From Thalassobacillus devorans (GTDB lineage Bacteria > Bacillota > Bacilli > Bacillales > Halobacillaceae): 64,000 bases of DNA. The position numbers were made by a program, and so were the translations under genes. The stretch spans positions 310,001 through 374,000 of the forward strand of contig NZ_JAASRY010000004.1 of NCBI RefSeq assembly GCF_011761345.1. The letters are read 5' to 3'. The number at the start of each line of letters is the position of its first letter. Positions within the stretch are counted from its first letter, which is position 1. The notes beneath the pieces were generated by a model, which was not told the origin of the DNA, ran no database searches, and saw only the letters and a program-made list of their open reading frames with translations. This document shows positions 28,797 to 38,884 of the stretch, piece by piece.

Positions 28797-30035
28797 TTAA
28801 TCTTCATCAATCATAGTAAGTTGTCTTGTTTTTTCAGCTACTTGTTCCGGATCTACATGCATACGTGCTACCCCTGACTCCATCGCGGCTTTAGCTACTG
28901 CAGCAGCTACAGCTGGTGCTACACGTGCATCAAATGGTGCAGGGATTACATAATCCGCGTTTAATTCGTCAGCTGTAACAAGGGAAGCAATTGCCTCCGC
29001 TGCCGCAATCTTCATCTTTTCATTGATACGAGTAGCCCGCACATCCAAAGCGCCACGGAAAATTCCCGGGAAGGCAAGAACGTTGTTTACCTGGTTAGGG
29101 AAATCCGATCTCCCTGTACCAATCACTCGAGCTCCTGCAGCCTTTGCATCTTCCGGCATGATTTCCGGATCTGGGTTAGCCATAGCAAAAATTATTGGAT
29201 CGTCATTCATGGACTCCACCATTGCTTTCGATAATAATCCACCAACAGAAACGCCGACGAATACATCTGCATCTGTCATGATTTCTTCCAATGAACCCTC
29301 TTGTTTATCTTTATTCGTAATTTTAGCTATTTCATCTTTCACATCATTCATTCCATAATTTCTGCCTTCAAAAATGGCGCCTTTCGAATCACACATGATG
29401 ATATCCCGGACACCGAAATGGTAAAGGAGTTTAATGATAGCAATTCCAGCGGCACCGGCACCATTAGCAACTACTTTGATATCAGAAAACGATTTTCCTA
29501 CGATTTTCAAAGCATTCATCAAACCTGCTACTGTAACGATTGCAGTACCATGCTGGTCGTCATGGAAAATAGGAATATTCGTTTCTTTTTTCAGTTTTTC
29601 TTCAATAAGGAAACAATTTGGAGCAGCGATATCCTCAAGATTCACTCCACCGAAGGTAGGCTCCATCAGTTTGACTGTGTTTACAATTTCATCCACTTGA
29701 TGCGTGTCGAGACAGATTGGAAAAGCATCAACCCCAGCAAAGCTTTTGAACAATGCAGCTTTTCCTTCCATAACAGGCAAGGAAGCTTCAGGGCCGATAT
29801 TACCTAATCCAAGCACGGCTGAACCGTCACTGACAACAGCTACCATGTTCCCTTTCATCGTATAATCATAAACCGATTCTTTATGGTCATAGATCTCTTT
29901 GCATGGCTCTGCCACCCCTGGGGAATAAGCGAGGCTGAGATCTTTAGCATTCTTTATTGGTACCTTTGAATGCGTGGCTAATTTTCCTTTATTGACACGA
30001 TGGATATGTAAAGCTTCATCTCTTAAGTTTGACAC
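28797..30035 (-). CDS. ytsJ: NAD(P)-dependent malic enzyme
   Basis: Decarboxylates malate to pyruvate and so links the TCA cycle with pyruvate metabolism and NADPH supply. The 412-residue compact form matches B. subtilis YtsJ. Visible motifs are [11 protein letters not shown] near the N-terminus, [11 protein letters not shown] with metal-binding residues, and the Rossmann motif [10 protein letters not shown]. In B. subtilis it also sits beside dnaE. It seems monocistronic, with a repeat-rich region upstream. Confidence 0.93.
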   Translation of the reverse strand: MSNLRDEALHIHRVNKGKLATHSKVPIKNAKDLSLAYSPGVAEPCKEIYDHKESVYDYTMKGNMVAVVSDGSAVLGLGNIGPEASLPVMEGKAALFKSFAGVDAFPICLDTHQVDEIVNTVKLMEPTFGGVNLEDIAAPNCFLIEEKLKKETNIPIFHDDQHGTAIVTVAGLMNALKIVGKSFSDIKVVANGAGAAGIAIIKLLYHFGVRDIIMCDSKGAIFEGRNYGMNDVKDEIAKITNKDKQEGSLEEIMTDADVFVGVSVGGLLSKAMVESMNDDPIIFAMANPDPEIMPEDAKAAGARVIGTGRSDFPNQVNNVLAFPGIFRGALDVRATRINEKMKIAAAEAIASLVTADELNADYVIPAPFDARVAPAVAAAVAKAAMESGVARMHVDPEQVAEKTRQLTMIDED

Positions 30036-30165
30036 TTATAACCGCTCCTTTATAAACAGTAGATAATGAATGACATAAATGCTTCAAGTGGTCAGACCAC
30101 CATTATTAGACTCCTTAATTATAACAGATGATATATAGGTGTAAAGCGACATCCACCATCTACCC

Positions 30166-30422
30166 GGATCTGTTAAATCTCATTTGATTTTCAAGTAAAG
30201 CTCCCTTTTATGGAAGACTCAGTTTCGAGATAGTTGGGTCCGTTACCGAAAGGTAAGGGATGGGCTGTGAAACGATTCGCTTTCCAGCCGCCCCTGACAC
30301 TTTTATGGTATAGAACCGTAGATATCTCGCAATCAAGTCTTCGACTTTTCGGTCCTTTTGTTGAATAAGTCTTTTGAAAACAAGTTAAGTGAACCTTTAT
30401 AATAGAAAGAGCTTAACAGACC
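30166..30422. repeat. MITE-like palindromic repeat, copy 1 (short)
   Basis: About 255 bp. Outer ends GATCTGTTAAA and (inverted) GGTCTGTTAAG; inner inverted arms GAAGACTCAGTTTCGAGAT (30213-30231) and ATCTCGCAATCAAGTCTTCG (30324-30343). The centre keeps only a small piece of the GC-rich modules seen in copies 2 and 3. No transposase frame. Confidence 0.7.
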
Positions 30423-30440
30423 ATTTTTGGTCCGCTAAGC
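30411..30440 (-). terminator. Hairpin after dnaE
   Basis: A 13-bp stem with a 4-nt loop lies 11 bp past the dnaE stop. The minus-strand T run (TCTTTC) is weak. Its distal arm coincides with the outer end of repeat copy 1. Confidence 0.65.
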
Positions 30441-30450
30441 CCATCCCTTT

Positions 30451-33400
30451 TTATTTAGTAGATGCTGGAACGACTGAGTCTTTCCCGAAATAATCATGCA
30501 GCGCTGCCAGGGATTCTCTTGTCAGTTTTACGTAATACTCGCTGGAGAGCTGGTAGGTTTTTCCCTTTTTGGCATGATGGACAATGACAGGCGTATTACC
30601 TGGAAAATGTTCAGCTATTTGCCGAATCGCCTGCAAAGCATCAATCTCTTCCTGTTCTGAAAGTTTGATGAATAGTTTTTTAGGAGTCTCTGTGTCCGCT
30701 TCCAGAATATCTTCTGAAAATGGCTGGATATCAGACAACAGCCATTGAAGCTGATTGTTCCGATCCTCAATATTCCCCTCAAAACAGATTAACATTTCTT
30801 CCTGAAGCCACGGTCTAACCTTTCTGTATAGCTCAGGAAAAACCACGGTTTCTGCTTCTCCTTGTTCATCACTGATAGTCATGAAAGCCATCGGGTCTCC
30901 GCGCTTGGTCCTGATTTGCTTAATATGTTCGACTACACCACAAGCTTTTAATCGTTTCTTCTGCTTGACGGCATCCATTTGCCTTAAGGCGATAAAGCCG
31001 TTGGTACGAAGCTTCTGACGGTAAGTTTCTAAGGGATGCCTCGACATGTAGGTGCCGAGCACCTCTTTTTCCATGGATAATTGTTTCATTTGTGAAAACG
31101 GCTCTGTTTGAACATAATTGACGTCCAAAGTCAATTCATCCTGAAAAAAGGATGGCTGATCATCAAACTCCTTAAAAAGTTCCCCCTGTTCTATGGCATG
31201 ATCGACGCTGGCAAGGAGGCCTGCCCGGCTATTGTATGTTTCATCAAATGCACCTGCCAAAATAAGCGATTCGATCACTTGTCTGTTTACTGCCTTTAAA
31301 GGAACCCTTAAACAAAAATCAAAGATATTTTTGAATGTACCTTGCTTTCTTGTTTCCAGAATTTCTTGTACCGCCTGCATTCCTACGCCTTTTATGGAAA
31401 GCAGTCCCATTTGGATATTTCCTTTTTTCACTCGAAAAACCATATTGCTATGATTGATAGAAGGAGAAAAAACCTGAATACCTGCTTCTTTCGCTTCCCG
31501 GATGTAGGAGGCAAGCTTTTCATGGTTACCTGCATTAGCGTTCATCAGCTCTGCTAGAAAGAAAGCTGGATAATGAGCTTTCAAATAAGCGAGCTGATAG
31601 GAAATCATACTATACGCTACCGCATGGCTTCGGTTAAAGCCATAGTTCGAAAACTTAACAATCCAATGATATATTTCTTCTGCTACACTTTTCTGATAGC
31701 CTTGCCGCCTGGCACCCTCGATAAAGGCTTTATACTGCTCTTCTATCAAATCTTGCTTCTTTTTACTGACTGCTCTTCTTAAAATATCGGCCTGCCCCAG
31801 GCTGAAGCCTGCGATTTGGTTGGCTACCTGCATGATTTGCTCTTGATAGACCAGCACACCGAATGTTTTTTCTAATATTGGTTTTACATCCGGATGGGGA
31901 TAGGCTACCGAAGTTTCTCCATGTTTCCTGGCGATATAAACCGGGATATATTCCATCGGACCTGGCCGGTATAACGCATTGACCGCTACCACATCTTCAA
32001 ACCGATTGGGCTTTAGTCGTTGTAAAACATTTTTCATTCCCTGAGATTCCAATTGAAATATTCCATTCGTACGCCCGTCACGTAATAATTGGTAGGTTTC
32101 CATGTCTTCAAAAGGTACAGAATCAAGCGAAAATTCCGGATTGCCGGAACGTATAATATTTGCTTCAATTCTCTCGAGCAGCGTTAAATTCCGTAAACCA
32201 AGAAAGTCCATTTTAAGCAAACCGATTGTTTCCAAATCTCCCATGGCAAATTGCGTGAGGGGGACACCTTCATGCCCAGCCATCAACGGTACATCCTGGG
32301 TGAGCGGAACATCACTGATGACTACACCGGCTGCGTGCGTAGAAGTATGTCTTGGCAGACCTTCCAGTTTGGCGGCAATTTTAAACAATAATTGTAACTT
32401 CCGAGACTGGCGGATATAGGCTGCCAGCTCTTCGGATTGCTTTACAGTTCCTACAATTGTTCTGTTACTGCTAGCAGAAAACTCTTTAAGTATAAAAGCA
32501 GCATCCTGTTGATCGATACCTATGGTTTTAAAAAGTTCCCTTAACAAACTTCTGGCTGCAAATGTACCGAAAGTGATAATCTGAGCTACACGATCTGCCC
32601 CGTATTTGTTGGTGACATACTGGATCACCTCATCCCTCCGATGGTCAGAGAAGTCAATATCAATATCAGGCATTGTCACCCGCTCAGGATTTAGAAATCG
32701 TTCAAACAATAAATCGTATTGGATCGGATTGACTTCCGTGATACCAAGCAGATAGGCGACTAGCGATCCAGCAGCAGACCCCCGCCCTGGTCCTACTTTG
32801 ATATTATTCCTCTTTGCATAGGCAACAAAGTCCCAAACAATCAGGAAATAATCACTAAAATTCATAGAAGCGATTACTCCCCATTCATATTCAAGGCGTT
32901 CCTTTGCCTGCTTTCTTTCCGTTTCTTCCATTTTTTCTAATGCCTTCATGCATAATTCCTTTAGGTATTCATCGGAAGATTTTCCCTCAGGGACAGGAAA
33001 ACTGGGGATTCTTTTTTCTTCCAACGACAGTGTCACATTACATTGATCAGCAATCTGATTGGATGATGTAAGAATTTCTGGCCACCAGTCAGAGAACAAC
33101 TCTTCCATTTCATCAGGAGTTCTCAGATGATGATTTTTGTTTGAGCTATCCATAGCGTCAGATGACCAGCGCCGCCCTTCCCTGATTGCTGTTAAGCAGT
33201 CATATGCCTGCGCATCTTCTTCTTGCAGATATCGGACATCCTGCAAAGCGACTGCAGAAAATCCATACTGATCGACAAACGGCTTCAGGGTTCTGTGCAA
33301 CCTTCTTTCCTGTTCCAGCTGATGGTCTCCTACCCCTATATAAGCCTTTGATCTTTCAAATAACGAAGACCATTCCGAGAAAAAGTGATAGGCAGCCTGT

Positions 33401-33816
33401 TCCTGACCCTTCTCAAGATAGACTGCTAACGGGGACCCTGCTGCAGGCAAGATAAAAATTACGCCGGTAGTGTAGGGCTGTAACTCCTCCAGTTCCAAAC
33501 TACGTTTATCTCCAGCTTGTATGTATGTGCTCAATTTTAGGAGATTTTTATATCCCTCCTGATTTTCTGCTAATAATACGGCAGAAAAAAGGGTTTCTCC
33601 TTCCAACAATCCAACTGACATGCCAATAACCGGATGGATGTCCGCCTCGTGACACGCCTGGTAAAATTCCAAGGCCCCGTGCAAGACCCCCTCATCCGTT
33701 AGTGCCAATGAATTAAAGCCGCTCTGTTTTGTTCTTTCCACTAACTTTTTTATGGATATACTGCTTTTCATTAAGCTATAACCACTACGTACTTGCAAGT
33801 GGGTAAACGAAGCCAT
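30451..33816 (-). CDS. dnaE: DNA polymerase III subunit alpha, DnaE type
   Basis: Error-prone replicative polymerase that in Gram-positives extends RNA primers before handing over to PolC. The 1121-residue protein has an N-terminal PHP domain (HLQVRSGYSL), the polymerase core with GPGRGSAAGSLVAYLLGIT and the catalytic PDIDIDFSDHRRD, an HhH segment and a C-terminal OB fold. The ATG at 33816 (MASFTHLQV) follows AAAGGTG; an in-frame GTG three codons earlier overlaps the ribosome site. Length fits DnaE and excludes PolC. Confidence 0.97.
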   Translation of the reverse strand: MASFTHLQVRSGYSLMKSSISIKKLVERTKQSGFNSLALTDEGVLHGALEFYQACHEADIHPVIGMSVGLLEGETLFSAVLLAENQEGYKNLLKLSTYIQAGDKRSLELEELQPYTTGVIFILPAAGSPLAVYLEKGQEQAAYHFFSEWSSLFERSKAYIGVGDHQLEQERRLHRTLKPFVDQYGFSAVALQDVRYLQEEDAQAYDCLTAIREGRRWSSDAMDSSNKNHHLRTPDEMEELFSDWWPEILTSSNQIADQCNVTLSLEEKRIPSFPVPEGKSSDEYLKELCMKALEKMEETERKQAKERLEYEWGVIASMNFSDYFLIVWDFVAYAKRNNIKVGPGRGSAAGSLVAYLLGITEVNPIQYDLLFERFLNPERVTMPDIDIDFSDHRRDEVIQYVTNKYGADRVAQIITFGTFAARSLLRELFKTIGIDQQDAAFILKEFSASSNRTIVGTVKQSEELAAYIRQSRKLQLLFKIAAKLEGLPRHTSTHAAGVVISDVPLTQDVPLMAGHEGVPLTQFAMGDLETIGLLKMDFLGLRNLTLLERIEANIIRSGNPEFSLDSVPFEDMETYQLLRDGRTNGIFQLESQGMKNVLQRLKPNRFEDVVAVNALYRPGPMEYIPVYIARKHGETSVAYPHPDVKPILEKTFGVLVYQEQIMQVANQIAGFSLGQADILRRAVSKKKQDLIEEQYKAFIEGARRQGYQKSVAEEIYHWIVKFSNYGFNRSHAVAYSMISYQLAYLKAHYPAFFLAELMNANAGNHEKLASYIREAKEAGIQVFSPSINHSNMVFRVKKGNIQMGLLSIKGVGMQAVQEILETRKQGTFKNIFDFCLRVPLKAVNRQVIESLILAGAFDETYNSRAGLLASVDHAIEQGELFKEFDDQPSFFQDELTLDVNYVQTEPFSQMKQLSMEKEVLGTYMSRHPLETYRQKLRTNGFIALRQMDAVKQKKRLKACGVVEHIKQIRTKRGDPMAFMTISDEQGEAETVVFPELYRKVRPWLQEEMLICFEGNIEDRNNQLQWLLSDIQPFSEDILEADTETPKKLFIKLSEQEEIDALQAIRQIAEHFPGNTPVIVHHAKKGKTYQLSSEYYVKLTRESLAALHDYFGKDSVVPASTK

Positions 33817-33967
33817 TCCAATCACCTTTCTTCCTTAACTATAATTATAGCTGATACATGAAGGGGAATGAAACCAGACCGCATACCTTGTCTGATAAAT
33901 TCATAAATATAATAGAAGTATATAAAAAAGACAGGCCGGGAAGTACATGCAAGAGAGGATGAAGATA

Positions 33968-34300
33968 GTGGAAGAACGATTAATTGTTTCCATGATTCAT
34001 GTTTTTTTCATAGCGTTCGGGGTCATGGTAGGCGGGGCCTTTCTTGGTAGTCTGGGTAGTCTTATAACAGGAGAAGCTCCTTATACATCGATGGTACGGA
34101 TTGCCAAAGGGTTGAGGATATGGGCTATTGTTGCAGCTATCGGAGGAACTTTTGATACGATTGCCCGGTTTGAAAAAGGAATATTCGATGGATCGACCTT
34201 TGATTTATTTAAACAAATCATGGTCATTGTTGCAGCCATGGGGGGAGTAAAAGCAGCAATGGTATTTTTTCAATGGATTTTGCAAGAGGATATCACATAA
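33968..34300 (+). CDS. ytrH: Sporulation membrane protein YtrH
   Basis: A roughly 110-residue integral membrane protein with three hydrophobic stretches (about 8-35, 52-70 and 85-105) separated by a GITGEAPYT-like loop and a TFDTIARFEKGIFDG loop. YtrH and YtrI are made in the mother cell and are needed for normal sporulation in B. subtilis. I favour GTG 33968, 9 nt from AGAGAGG; ATG codons at 33947 and 33959 are possible but badly spaced. Its stop overlaps the ytrI start (TAATG). Confidence 0.85.
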   Translation: MEERLIVSMIHVFFIAFGVMVGGAFLGSLGSLITGEAPYTSMVRIAKGLRIWAIVAAIGGTFDTIARFEKGIFDGSTFDLFKQIMVIVAAMGGVKAAMVFFQWILQEDIT

Positions 34301-34791
34301 TGCATATACCGACATACTATAAACGGGAAAGCTGGCAGCGTTTTTTTGCCGGGGTAGTCGTCGGTGCCATTATTGCCTATGGTCTTTTATTATATGTACA
34401 CGGGAGCTTGCTTGAACATTGGGTAGAGGAAAACATTCGACTGCGAGGAAAACTGACAGAGCTTGAATCTGCGTATGAGGGATTACTGAACACCCACGAA
34501 GAAGAACAGGAACAATTCACCATTAAACAAATTGGAATCACCTTTACAAACGATAAACGACTGCAATTGGATCGGCTGACGAAACATCAATTAGAAACTC
34601 TAATCAAAGGGGAATTAGAGGATGTCATAGGGAGAAATGTAGAAGATGTTGGCGAAAACCGTGACTTCCTTATAAAAGCTGTAGAGAATAAACGGTATCA
34701 AATTGATGAGTTCACCTACCGGGTAGAGGTCGTTCAGCTTATCATTTACAGGCAGCTAAGCTTAGAATTAAGCATTTCTATTGATACTTAA
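34300..34791 (+). CDS. ytrI: Sporulation protein YtrI
   Basis: A 163-residue protein with one N-terminal membrane helix (about 14-35), then a coiled-coil stretch (WVEENIRLRGKLTELESAYEGLL) and a soluble alpha/beta domain. This topology fits YtrI, the partner of YtrH at the forespore envelope. The ATG overlaps the ytrH stop by one base, with AAGAGGA as its ribosome site inside ytrH, so translation is coupled. Confidence 0.85.
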   Translation: MHIPTYYKRESWQRFFAGVVVGAIIAYGLLLYVHGSLLEHWVEENIRLRGKLTELESAYEGLLNTHEEEQEQFTIKQIGITFTNDKRLQLDRLTKHQLETLIKGELEDVIGRNVEDVGENRDFLIKAVENKRYQIDEFTYRVEVVQLIIYRQLSLELSISIDT

Positions 34792-34909
34792 TGAGCAAAA
34801 TTGAAGTTATGACAAAATGATGAAATTTTCAGAAAAATGTAGCAGAAATCTGTTGAACATTATACAATAGAGTTAGATAAATAGCATTCTATACAAAGGG
34901 GTGAGTGAT

Positions 34910-35110
34910 ATGTTGATTATGGACCGTCACCGTCTGGTTGAAGAAAAGATTGCACAGCTTATGAACGGTTACACCGCATACGCAGAAACTGATGAACTCA
35001 TCCGTCTAATGAAAAGAGATGTAGCCAGACGCCAGCTTAATGTCTTTTTCGATCGTACCGATACCGGCTGTTGGTTCATTCCGGTAGATCCGATCGAGTC
35101 TAAGCATTAA
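34910..35110 (+). CDS. Small conserved hypothetical protein
   Basis: 66 residues, hydrophilic, with no membrane segment; begins MLIMDRHRLVEEKIAQ and ends VDPIESKH. The ATG at 34910 is 6 nt from AAGGGGTG. A helical N-terminal half carries a high charge; a C-terminal FFDRTDTGCWFIPVD may form a beta hairpin. I do not recognise its function. A terminator follows at once, so it is a one-gene unit. Confidence 0.75.
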   Translation: MLIMDRHRLVEEKIAQLMNGYTAYAETDELIRLMKRDVARRQLNVFFDRTDTGCWFIPVDPIESKH

Positions 35111-35118
35111 TAATAATG

Positions 35119-35166
35119 AACCCTCACGGACCTGATACAGATACAGGACGGAGGGTTATTTTGTTT
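35119..35166 (+). terminator. Terminator after the 66-residue protein gene
   Basis: AACCCTC (35119-35125) pairs with GAGGGTT (35151-35157), with an inner CCTG/CAGG stem, followed by ATTTTGTTTG. Confidence 0.85.
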
Positions 35167-35181
35167 GTTTCTTATTAAGTT

Positions 35182-36138
35182 TCAGCTGTTTTCAAGCTTA
35201 TGCTTGCGGCATACCTTTTCCAGTTCCGCGGCGATAGCTTCCGTTTCTTTCCAGGAATGGGCTGATGCCCCTGCTGCCATTGGATGGCCACCGCCATTAA
35301 ATTTTGCCGCCACCCCATTGATCACAGGCCCTCTGGAACGCAACCGAACCCTTATTACCTCATCTTCTTCCACGAAGAATGCCCAGGAAAGAACCCCTTC
35401 CACATCACCAAGTATGCCTACCAATTGACTTGTTTCCAGGACGGAAACCCCGTATTCCTCCATAATCTCTTTTGTTATCCGAATTGTACTCAGCCCTGAA
35501 GAGGAAACCGTGAAATGTTGCAAAATGTATCCTTTCAGCCGTACAATATTCATCTTCGTTGTATACATCCCATCATATAAACTTGGACGGTCAAACGAAT
35601 ATTCGACTAAATCCGCGGCATATTTCAATGTCTTCGGAGTCGTACTAGGGAAGAGAAAGCGCCCCGTATCCCCCACAATACCTGCATACAAAAGGCGGGC
35701 CCCTTTCTCTGTGAGCCTGGCCCCCTCCGTTTTCATTTCAAGATAAAATTCATAAATCAACTCACTGGTGGAGCTTGCATCCGTGTCAACCCACTGGATG
35801 TCCCCGTATTTGTCTACATTCGGATGATGGTCAATCTTAATTACTTCTTTTCCTTTTGTATAGCGTTGATCATCAACTCTTGCTTCATTAGCGGTATCGC
35901 ATACGAGGACAAGCGCATGATTATAATCATCATCGGATATCTCATCCATCCTTATAAGAAAATTCAGGGATGGGTCTTCCTCACCGGCAAGTAAAATTTC
36001 TTTGTCTGGAAAACTGGCGCGGATGATTTCTTTCAGTCCACCTGTCGACCCCAGAGCATCCGGGTCAGGACGTACATGTCTGTGGATAATGATTTTCTCG
36101 TATTCTTTAATTTTCTGGAAGATTTCTTTTTTGCACAT
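35182..36138 (-). CDS. nrnA: Oligoribonuclease / pAp phosphatase NrnA
   Basis: DHH/DHHA1 phosphoesterase that degrades nanoRNAs of two to five nucleotides and dephosphorylates pAp. The 318-residue protein has the first metal motif HRHVRPDPDALGS at about 19-31, the second CDTAN, DHHPN in the third and the C-terminal DHHA1 motif GGGHPMAAGAS. Length is that of B. subtilis NrnA (YtqI). It is flanked by + strand genes on both sides and is monocistronic. Confidence 0.96.
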   Translation of the reverse strand: MCKKEIFQKIKEYEKIIIHRHVRPDPDALGSTGGLKEIIRASFPDKEILLAGEEDPSLNFLIRMDEISDDDYNHALVLVCDTANEARVDDQRYTKGKEVIKIDHHPNVDKYGDIQWVDTDASSTSELIYEFYLEMKTEGARLTEKGARLLYAGIVGDTGRFLFPSTTPKTLKYAADLVEYSFDRPSLYDGMYTTKMNIVRLKGYILQHFTVSSSGLSTIRITKEIMEEYGVSVLETSQLVGILGDVEGVLSWAFFVEEDEVIRVRLRSRGPVINGVAAKFNGGGHPMAAGASAHSWKETEAIAAELEKVCRKHKLENS

Positions 36139-36263
36139 ATGATTTCTCCTTACCTTGCATGGTTACTTCTTATTTAATCATAGAAACTTAATAACAGGTA
36201 GCATAAATCTTTAAAACAAGCTACAATGGTATTGATTTAAGACATTTTTAGGGAGTAGATTTC

Positions 36264-36566
36264 ATGTTGATATTTTCTACCTTGATTCTGGTATCACTCG
36301 TTCTATATATTTATTATAAAGTGAACATTACCCGGACCAGGGACAGATTGACACAATTATATTTCAATGGAAAAGCACGTATCTGTCTGGGCAGCTTCGT
36401 ATTCTTTTTCGGGATCAACCAATACCTTTTTTATGGTACAAAACTTTCCCTATATATCGGGATCATATTTCTCATTCTAGGCGGGATGCAAATGTATACC
36501 GGTTTTAAAAGTTCACGCCATTATAAAAAAGAATATCAAAAACAAGAGGCAGCAGTATCGAACTGA
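36264..36566 (+). CDS. ytpI: YtpI-family membrane protein
   Basis: A 100-residue membrane protein with hydrophobic helices at about 2-17, 40-58 and 62-78 and a basic C-terminal tail. It matches the YtpI family by size, topology and place between nrnA and ytoI. The function is not known. The ATG follows AGGGAG at 8 nt. A strong terminator lies 11 bp past the stop. Confidence 0.85.
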   Translation: MLIFSTLILVSLVLYIYYKVNITRTRDRLTQLYFNGKARICLGSFVFFFGINQYLFYGTKLSLYIGIIFLILGGMQMYTGFKSSRHYKKEYQKQEAAVSN

Positions 36567-36576
36567 TATCGATCGA

Positions 36577-36608
36577 AAAGGCAGCGCATATTCGCACTGC
36601 CTTTTTTT
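36577..36608 (+). terminator. Terminator after ytpI
   Basis: AAAGGCAGCG pairs with C-CTGCCTTT around an 8- to 9-nt loop and is followed by seven T. Confidence 0.92.
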
Positions 36609-36662
36609 AATGTTATGTCTAATTTACATCCATCCCTCAAAATATAACAAAGATTTCTATTA

Positions 36663-37976
36663 TTATCGATCGATTAGCTGAGCCATCAATAAAGCTTTTC
36701 CAACCAATGTTTTTTCATGGTAAAGCTCCACATCCACCTTCGCGAATTTACGACCAACTTCCATGATATGTGGTTTGATTTCAATAACACTTTCTATTTG
36801 TACCGGTTTAATGAAATAAACGGATAAATTTTCCACTACCAAATCACCTTTTTTATACTTGCGAAGCAATCTGCTGCTTGCTTCTGTAACTAGAGAAGTA
36901 AATACTCCGTAAGAAAGGCTGCCAAGCTGATTGGTCATTTGCGGTGTAACAGCTACCTGGAACAGCATATCATTACCCTCTTCGGCGAGAACTTCTACTT
37001 GTTTGCTAACCAGATCGTCTATGGTTTCACCCACCTGAGGCTGGCGCTGGATATGCTGGAGAGCTTTTAATACATCCTGTCTTGAAATCAGGCCCTGCAA
37101 CTTATGATGCTGATCAACTACAGGCATTATTTCAATACCTTCCCAAACCATCATGTGAGCGGCATTTGCTAAGGAAGTTTTTGTCTGAACGGTCATAGGG
37201 TTCTTTGTCATCACTTTATCAATACCCAGAATTCTGTCTTTTCCGATTACATCTTTAGACGTGACCATCCCTACTACCCGGTTACCGGCGTCGACTACTG
37301 GATATCTGCTGTGAGAGGTTGCCTCATTTAATTCATGCCAGTTTTGAACGGAATCTGTTGTTTTAAGGTAATGAGATTGCTCATATGAAGTGTAGATATC
37401 TTCGACAAGGACGATTTCTTTTTTAATCAGCTGGTCATAAATAGCGCGGTTGATCATTGCAGCTACGGTAAACGTATCATAGCTTGTTGAAATGATCGGG
37501 AGTTTTTTCTCATCCGCAAGCTTCTTGACGCGTTCCTCGGTGTCAAAACCACCTGTAATTAACACAGCCGCTCCTTCTTTTAGCGCTAATTCATGGGCAT
37601 TCGTACGGTTACCGACAATCAATAACGACCCTGCTTCAGTATAACGCATCATCGCTTCCAGTTTCATGGCGCCGATGACAAACTTATTCAACGTTTTATA
37701 AAGCCCTTCTCTTCCCCCAAGGACCTGACCATCAACTATATTGATAATTTCCGCAAAGGTGAGGCGTTCAATGTTTTCCTTTTTCTTCTTTTCGATACGG
37801 ATTGTCCCCACCCGCTCAATTGTACTTACCAGGCTTTGATTTTCCGCTTCTTTAATCGCTCGGTAGGCGGTTCCTTCACTTACATTCAATTCTTTCGCGA
37901 TTTGGCGTACGGATATTTTATTGCCCACAGAAAGTGATTCAATAAATTGCAGGATCTGTTCATGTTTCGTAGCCAT
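36663..37976 (-). CDS. ytoI: CBS-domain multi-domain regulator YtoI
   Basis: A 437-residue protein with four parts: an N-terminal winged helix (about 1-65, ISVRQIAKELNVSEGTAYRAIKEAE), a DRTGG domain (about 70-180), a CBS pair (about 190-310, RYPVVDAGNRVVGMVTSKDVIG and MPVVDQHHKLQGLISRQDVLK) and a C-terminal hot-dog thioesterase-like domain. The CBS pair probably binds an adenine nucleotide; the DNA target and ligand are unknown. The ATG at 37976 follows GGTGA; the ATG two codons earlier overlaps it. Confidence 0.9.
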   Translation of the reverse strand: MATKHEQILQFIESLSVGNKISVRQIAKELNVSEGTAYRAIKEAENQSLVSTIERVGTIRIEKKKKENIERLTFAEIINIVDGQVLGGREGLYKTLNKFVIGAMKLEAMMRYTEAGSLLIVGNRTNAHELALKEGAAVLITGGFDTEERVKKLADEKKLPIISTSYDTFTVAAMINRAIYDQLIKKEIVLVEDIYTSYEQSHYLKTTDSVQNWHELNEATSHSRYPVVDAGNRVVGMVTSKDVIGKDRILGIDKVMTKNPMTVQTKTSLANAAHMMVWEGIEIMPVVDQHHKLQGLISRQDVLKALQHIQRQPQVGETIDDLVSKQVEVLAEEGNDMLFQVAVTPQMTNQLGSLSYGVFTSLVTEASSRLLRKYKKGDLVVENLSVYFIKPVQIESVIEIKPHIMEVGRKFAKVDVELYHEKTLVGKALLMAQLIDR

Positions 37977-38121
37977 TGTCATTCACCATTCTTTCTAACT
38001 GTACTAGTGTTTATGTAGCTAATTGTTATTATACAGATGATACAGGCTTCCTGCAATTTTTTACAGAAAATCCAAGCTCCGCATATTCATTGGTAAATCC
38101 GCCATGCTTATTATCCCATAA

Positions 38122-38151
38122 TAAAACCGCCACTCGTGTAGAGTGACGGTT
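38122..38151 (-). terminator. Terminator after ytkL
   Basis: AACCGTCACTC pairs with GAGTGGCGGTT (one mismatch) around a 5-nt loop, then TTTATT on the minus strand. Confidence 0.88.
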
Positions 38152-38162
38152 CAATGTCTTAC

Positions 38163-38843
38163 TTATAGTTCAATAGATTCGCCTACTTCCAATGCTTTCC
38201 CTGTACCCGGGCTAACTTTTTCTGCGAATGCTTTTCCGTCCTGGTTGATTAAATCGAAGGTGTTATAGTGGATAGGCACAACCTGTTTAGCATCGAGCCA
38301 CTTCGCTGCTACTAGTGCATCGTCAGGTCCCATAGTGAAATTATCTCCGATTGGCAGGAACGCCAACTCGATATCATTCATTTCACCAATCATTTTCATA
38401 TCACTGAACAATCCAGTATCACCCGCATGGAAGATGGTCTTCCCCTCAACCGTCAATAAAATACCAGTTGGCATACCAGTGTAAACGATCGTTCCATCTT
38501 CTTCCGCGTAAGAAGACCCGTGAAATGCCTGAGTAAACTTCACTTTCCCAAAATCGAACTCATGAGATCCGCCGATATACATCGGATGCGCATTCACACC
38601 TTTATTACCAAGGTAAGTAGCCAGTTCGAAAGGCGCTACTACCAAGGCGTCATTACGCTTAGCTATATCTACCGTGTCCCCAACATGATCGTTATGACCA
38701 TGCGTTAACAGGATCACATCTGCTTTAACTTCATCGGCATTAAGGTCCGTATTTCCATTCTCAGAAATGAACGGATCGAATAAAATTGTTTTTCCATTCG
38801 CTTCCACTTTCACGACTGAATGACCATGATATGTTGCTTTCAC
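38163..38843 (-). CDS. ytkL: UPF0173 metal-dependent hydrolase YtkL
   Basis: A 226-residue metallo-beta-lactamase-fold hydrolase. The HxHxDH motif is seen as [10 protein letters not shown] (about 47-56), with further metal ligands in the HAGDTG segment and a C-terminal VVPIHYNTF. This is the UPF0173 type, related to UlaG; the substrate is not established. It is 42 bp from the aminopropyltransferase-like gene upstream, so read-through from that gene is possible. Confidence 0.93.
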   Translation of the reverse strand: MKATYHGHSVVKVEANGKTILFDPFISENGNTDLNADEVKADVILLTHGHNDHVGDTVDIAKRNDALVVAPFELATYLGNKGVNAHPMYIGGSHEFDFGKVKFTQAFHGSSYAEEDGTIVYTGMPTGILLTVEGKTIFHAGDTGLFSDMKMIGEMNDIELAFLPIGDNFTMGPDDALVAAKWLDAKQVVPIHYNTFDLINQDGKAFAEKVSPGTGKALEVGESIEL

Positions 38844-38884
38844 ACTATCCTCTCCTTCGTTCGTAGAATTTACTAAAACCTCAC

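Larger units (their letters stand above)
30036..30450. other. Intergenic region dnaE-malic enzyme
   Basis: 415 bp without a gene. It holds a degenerate copy of the palindromic repeat family (30166-30422) and the hairpin behind dnaE (30411-30440). The malic enzyme promoter must lie at 30040-30160 but no clear one was picked. Confidence 0.6.
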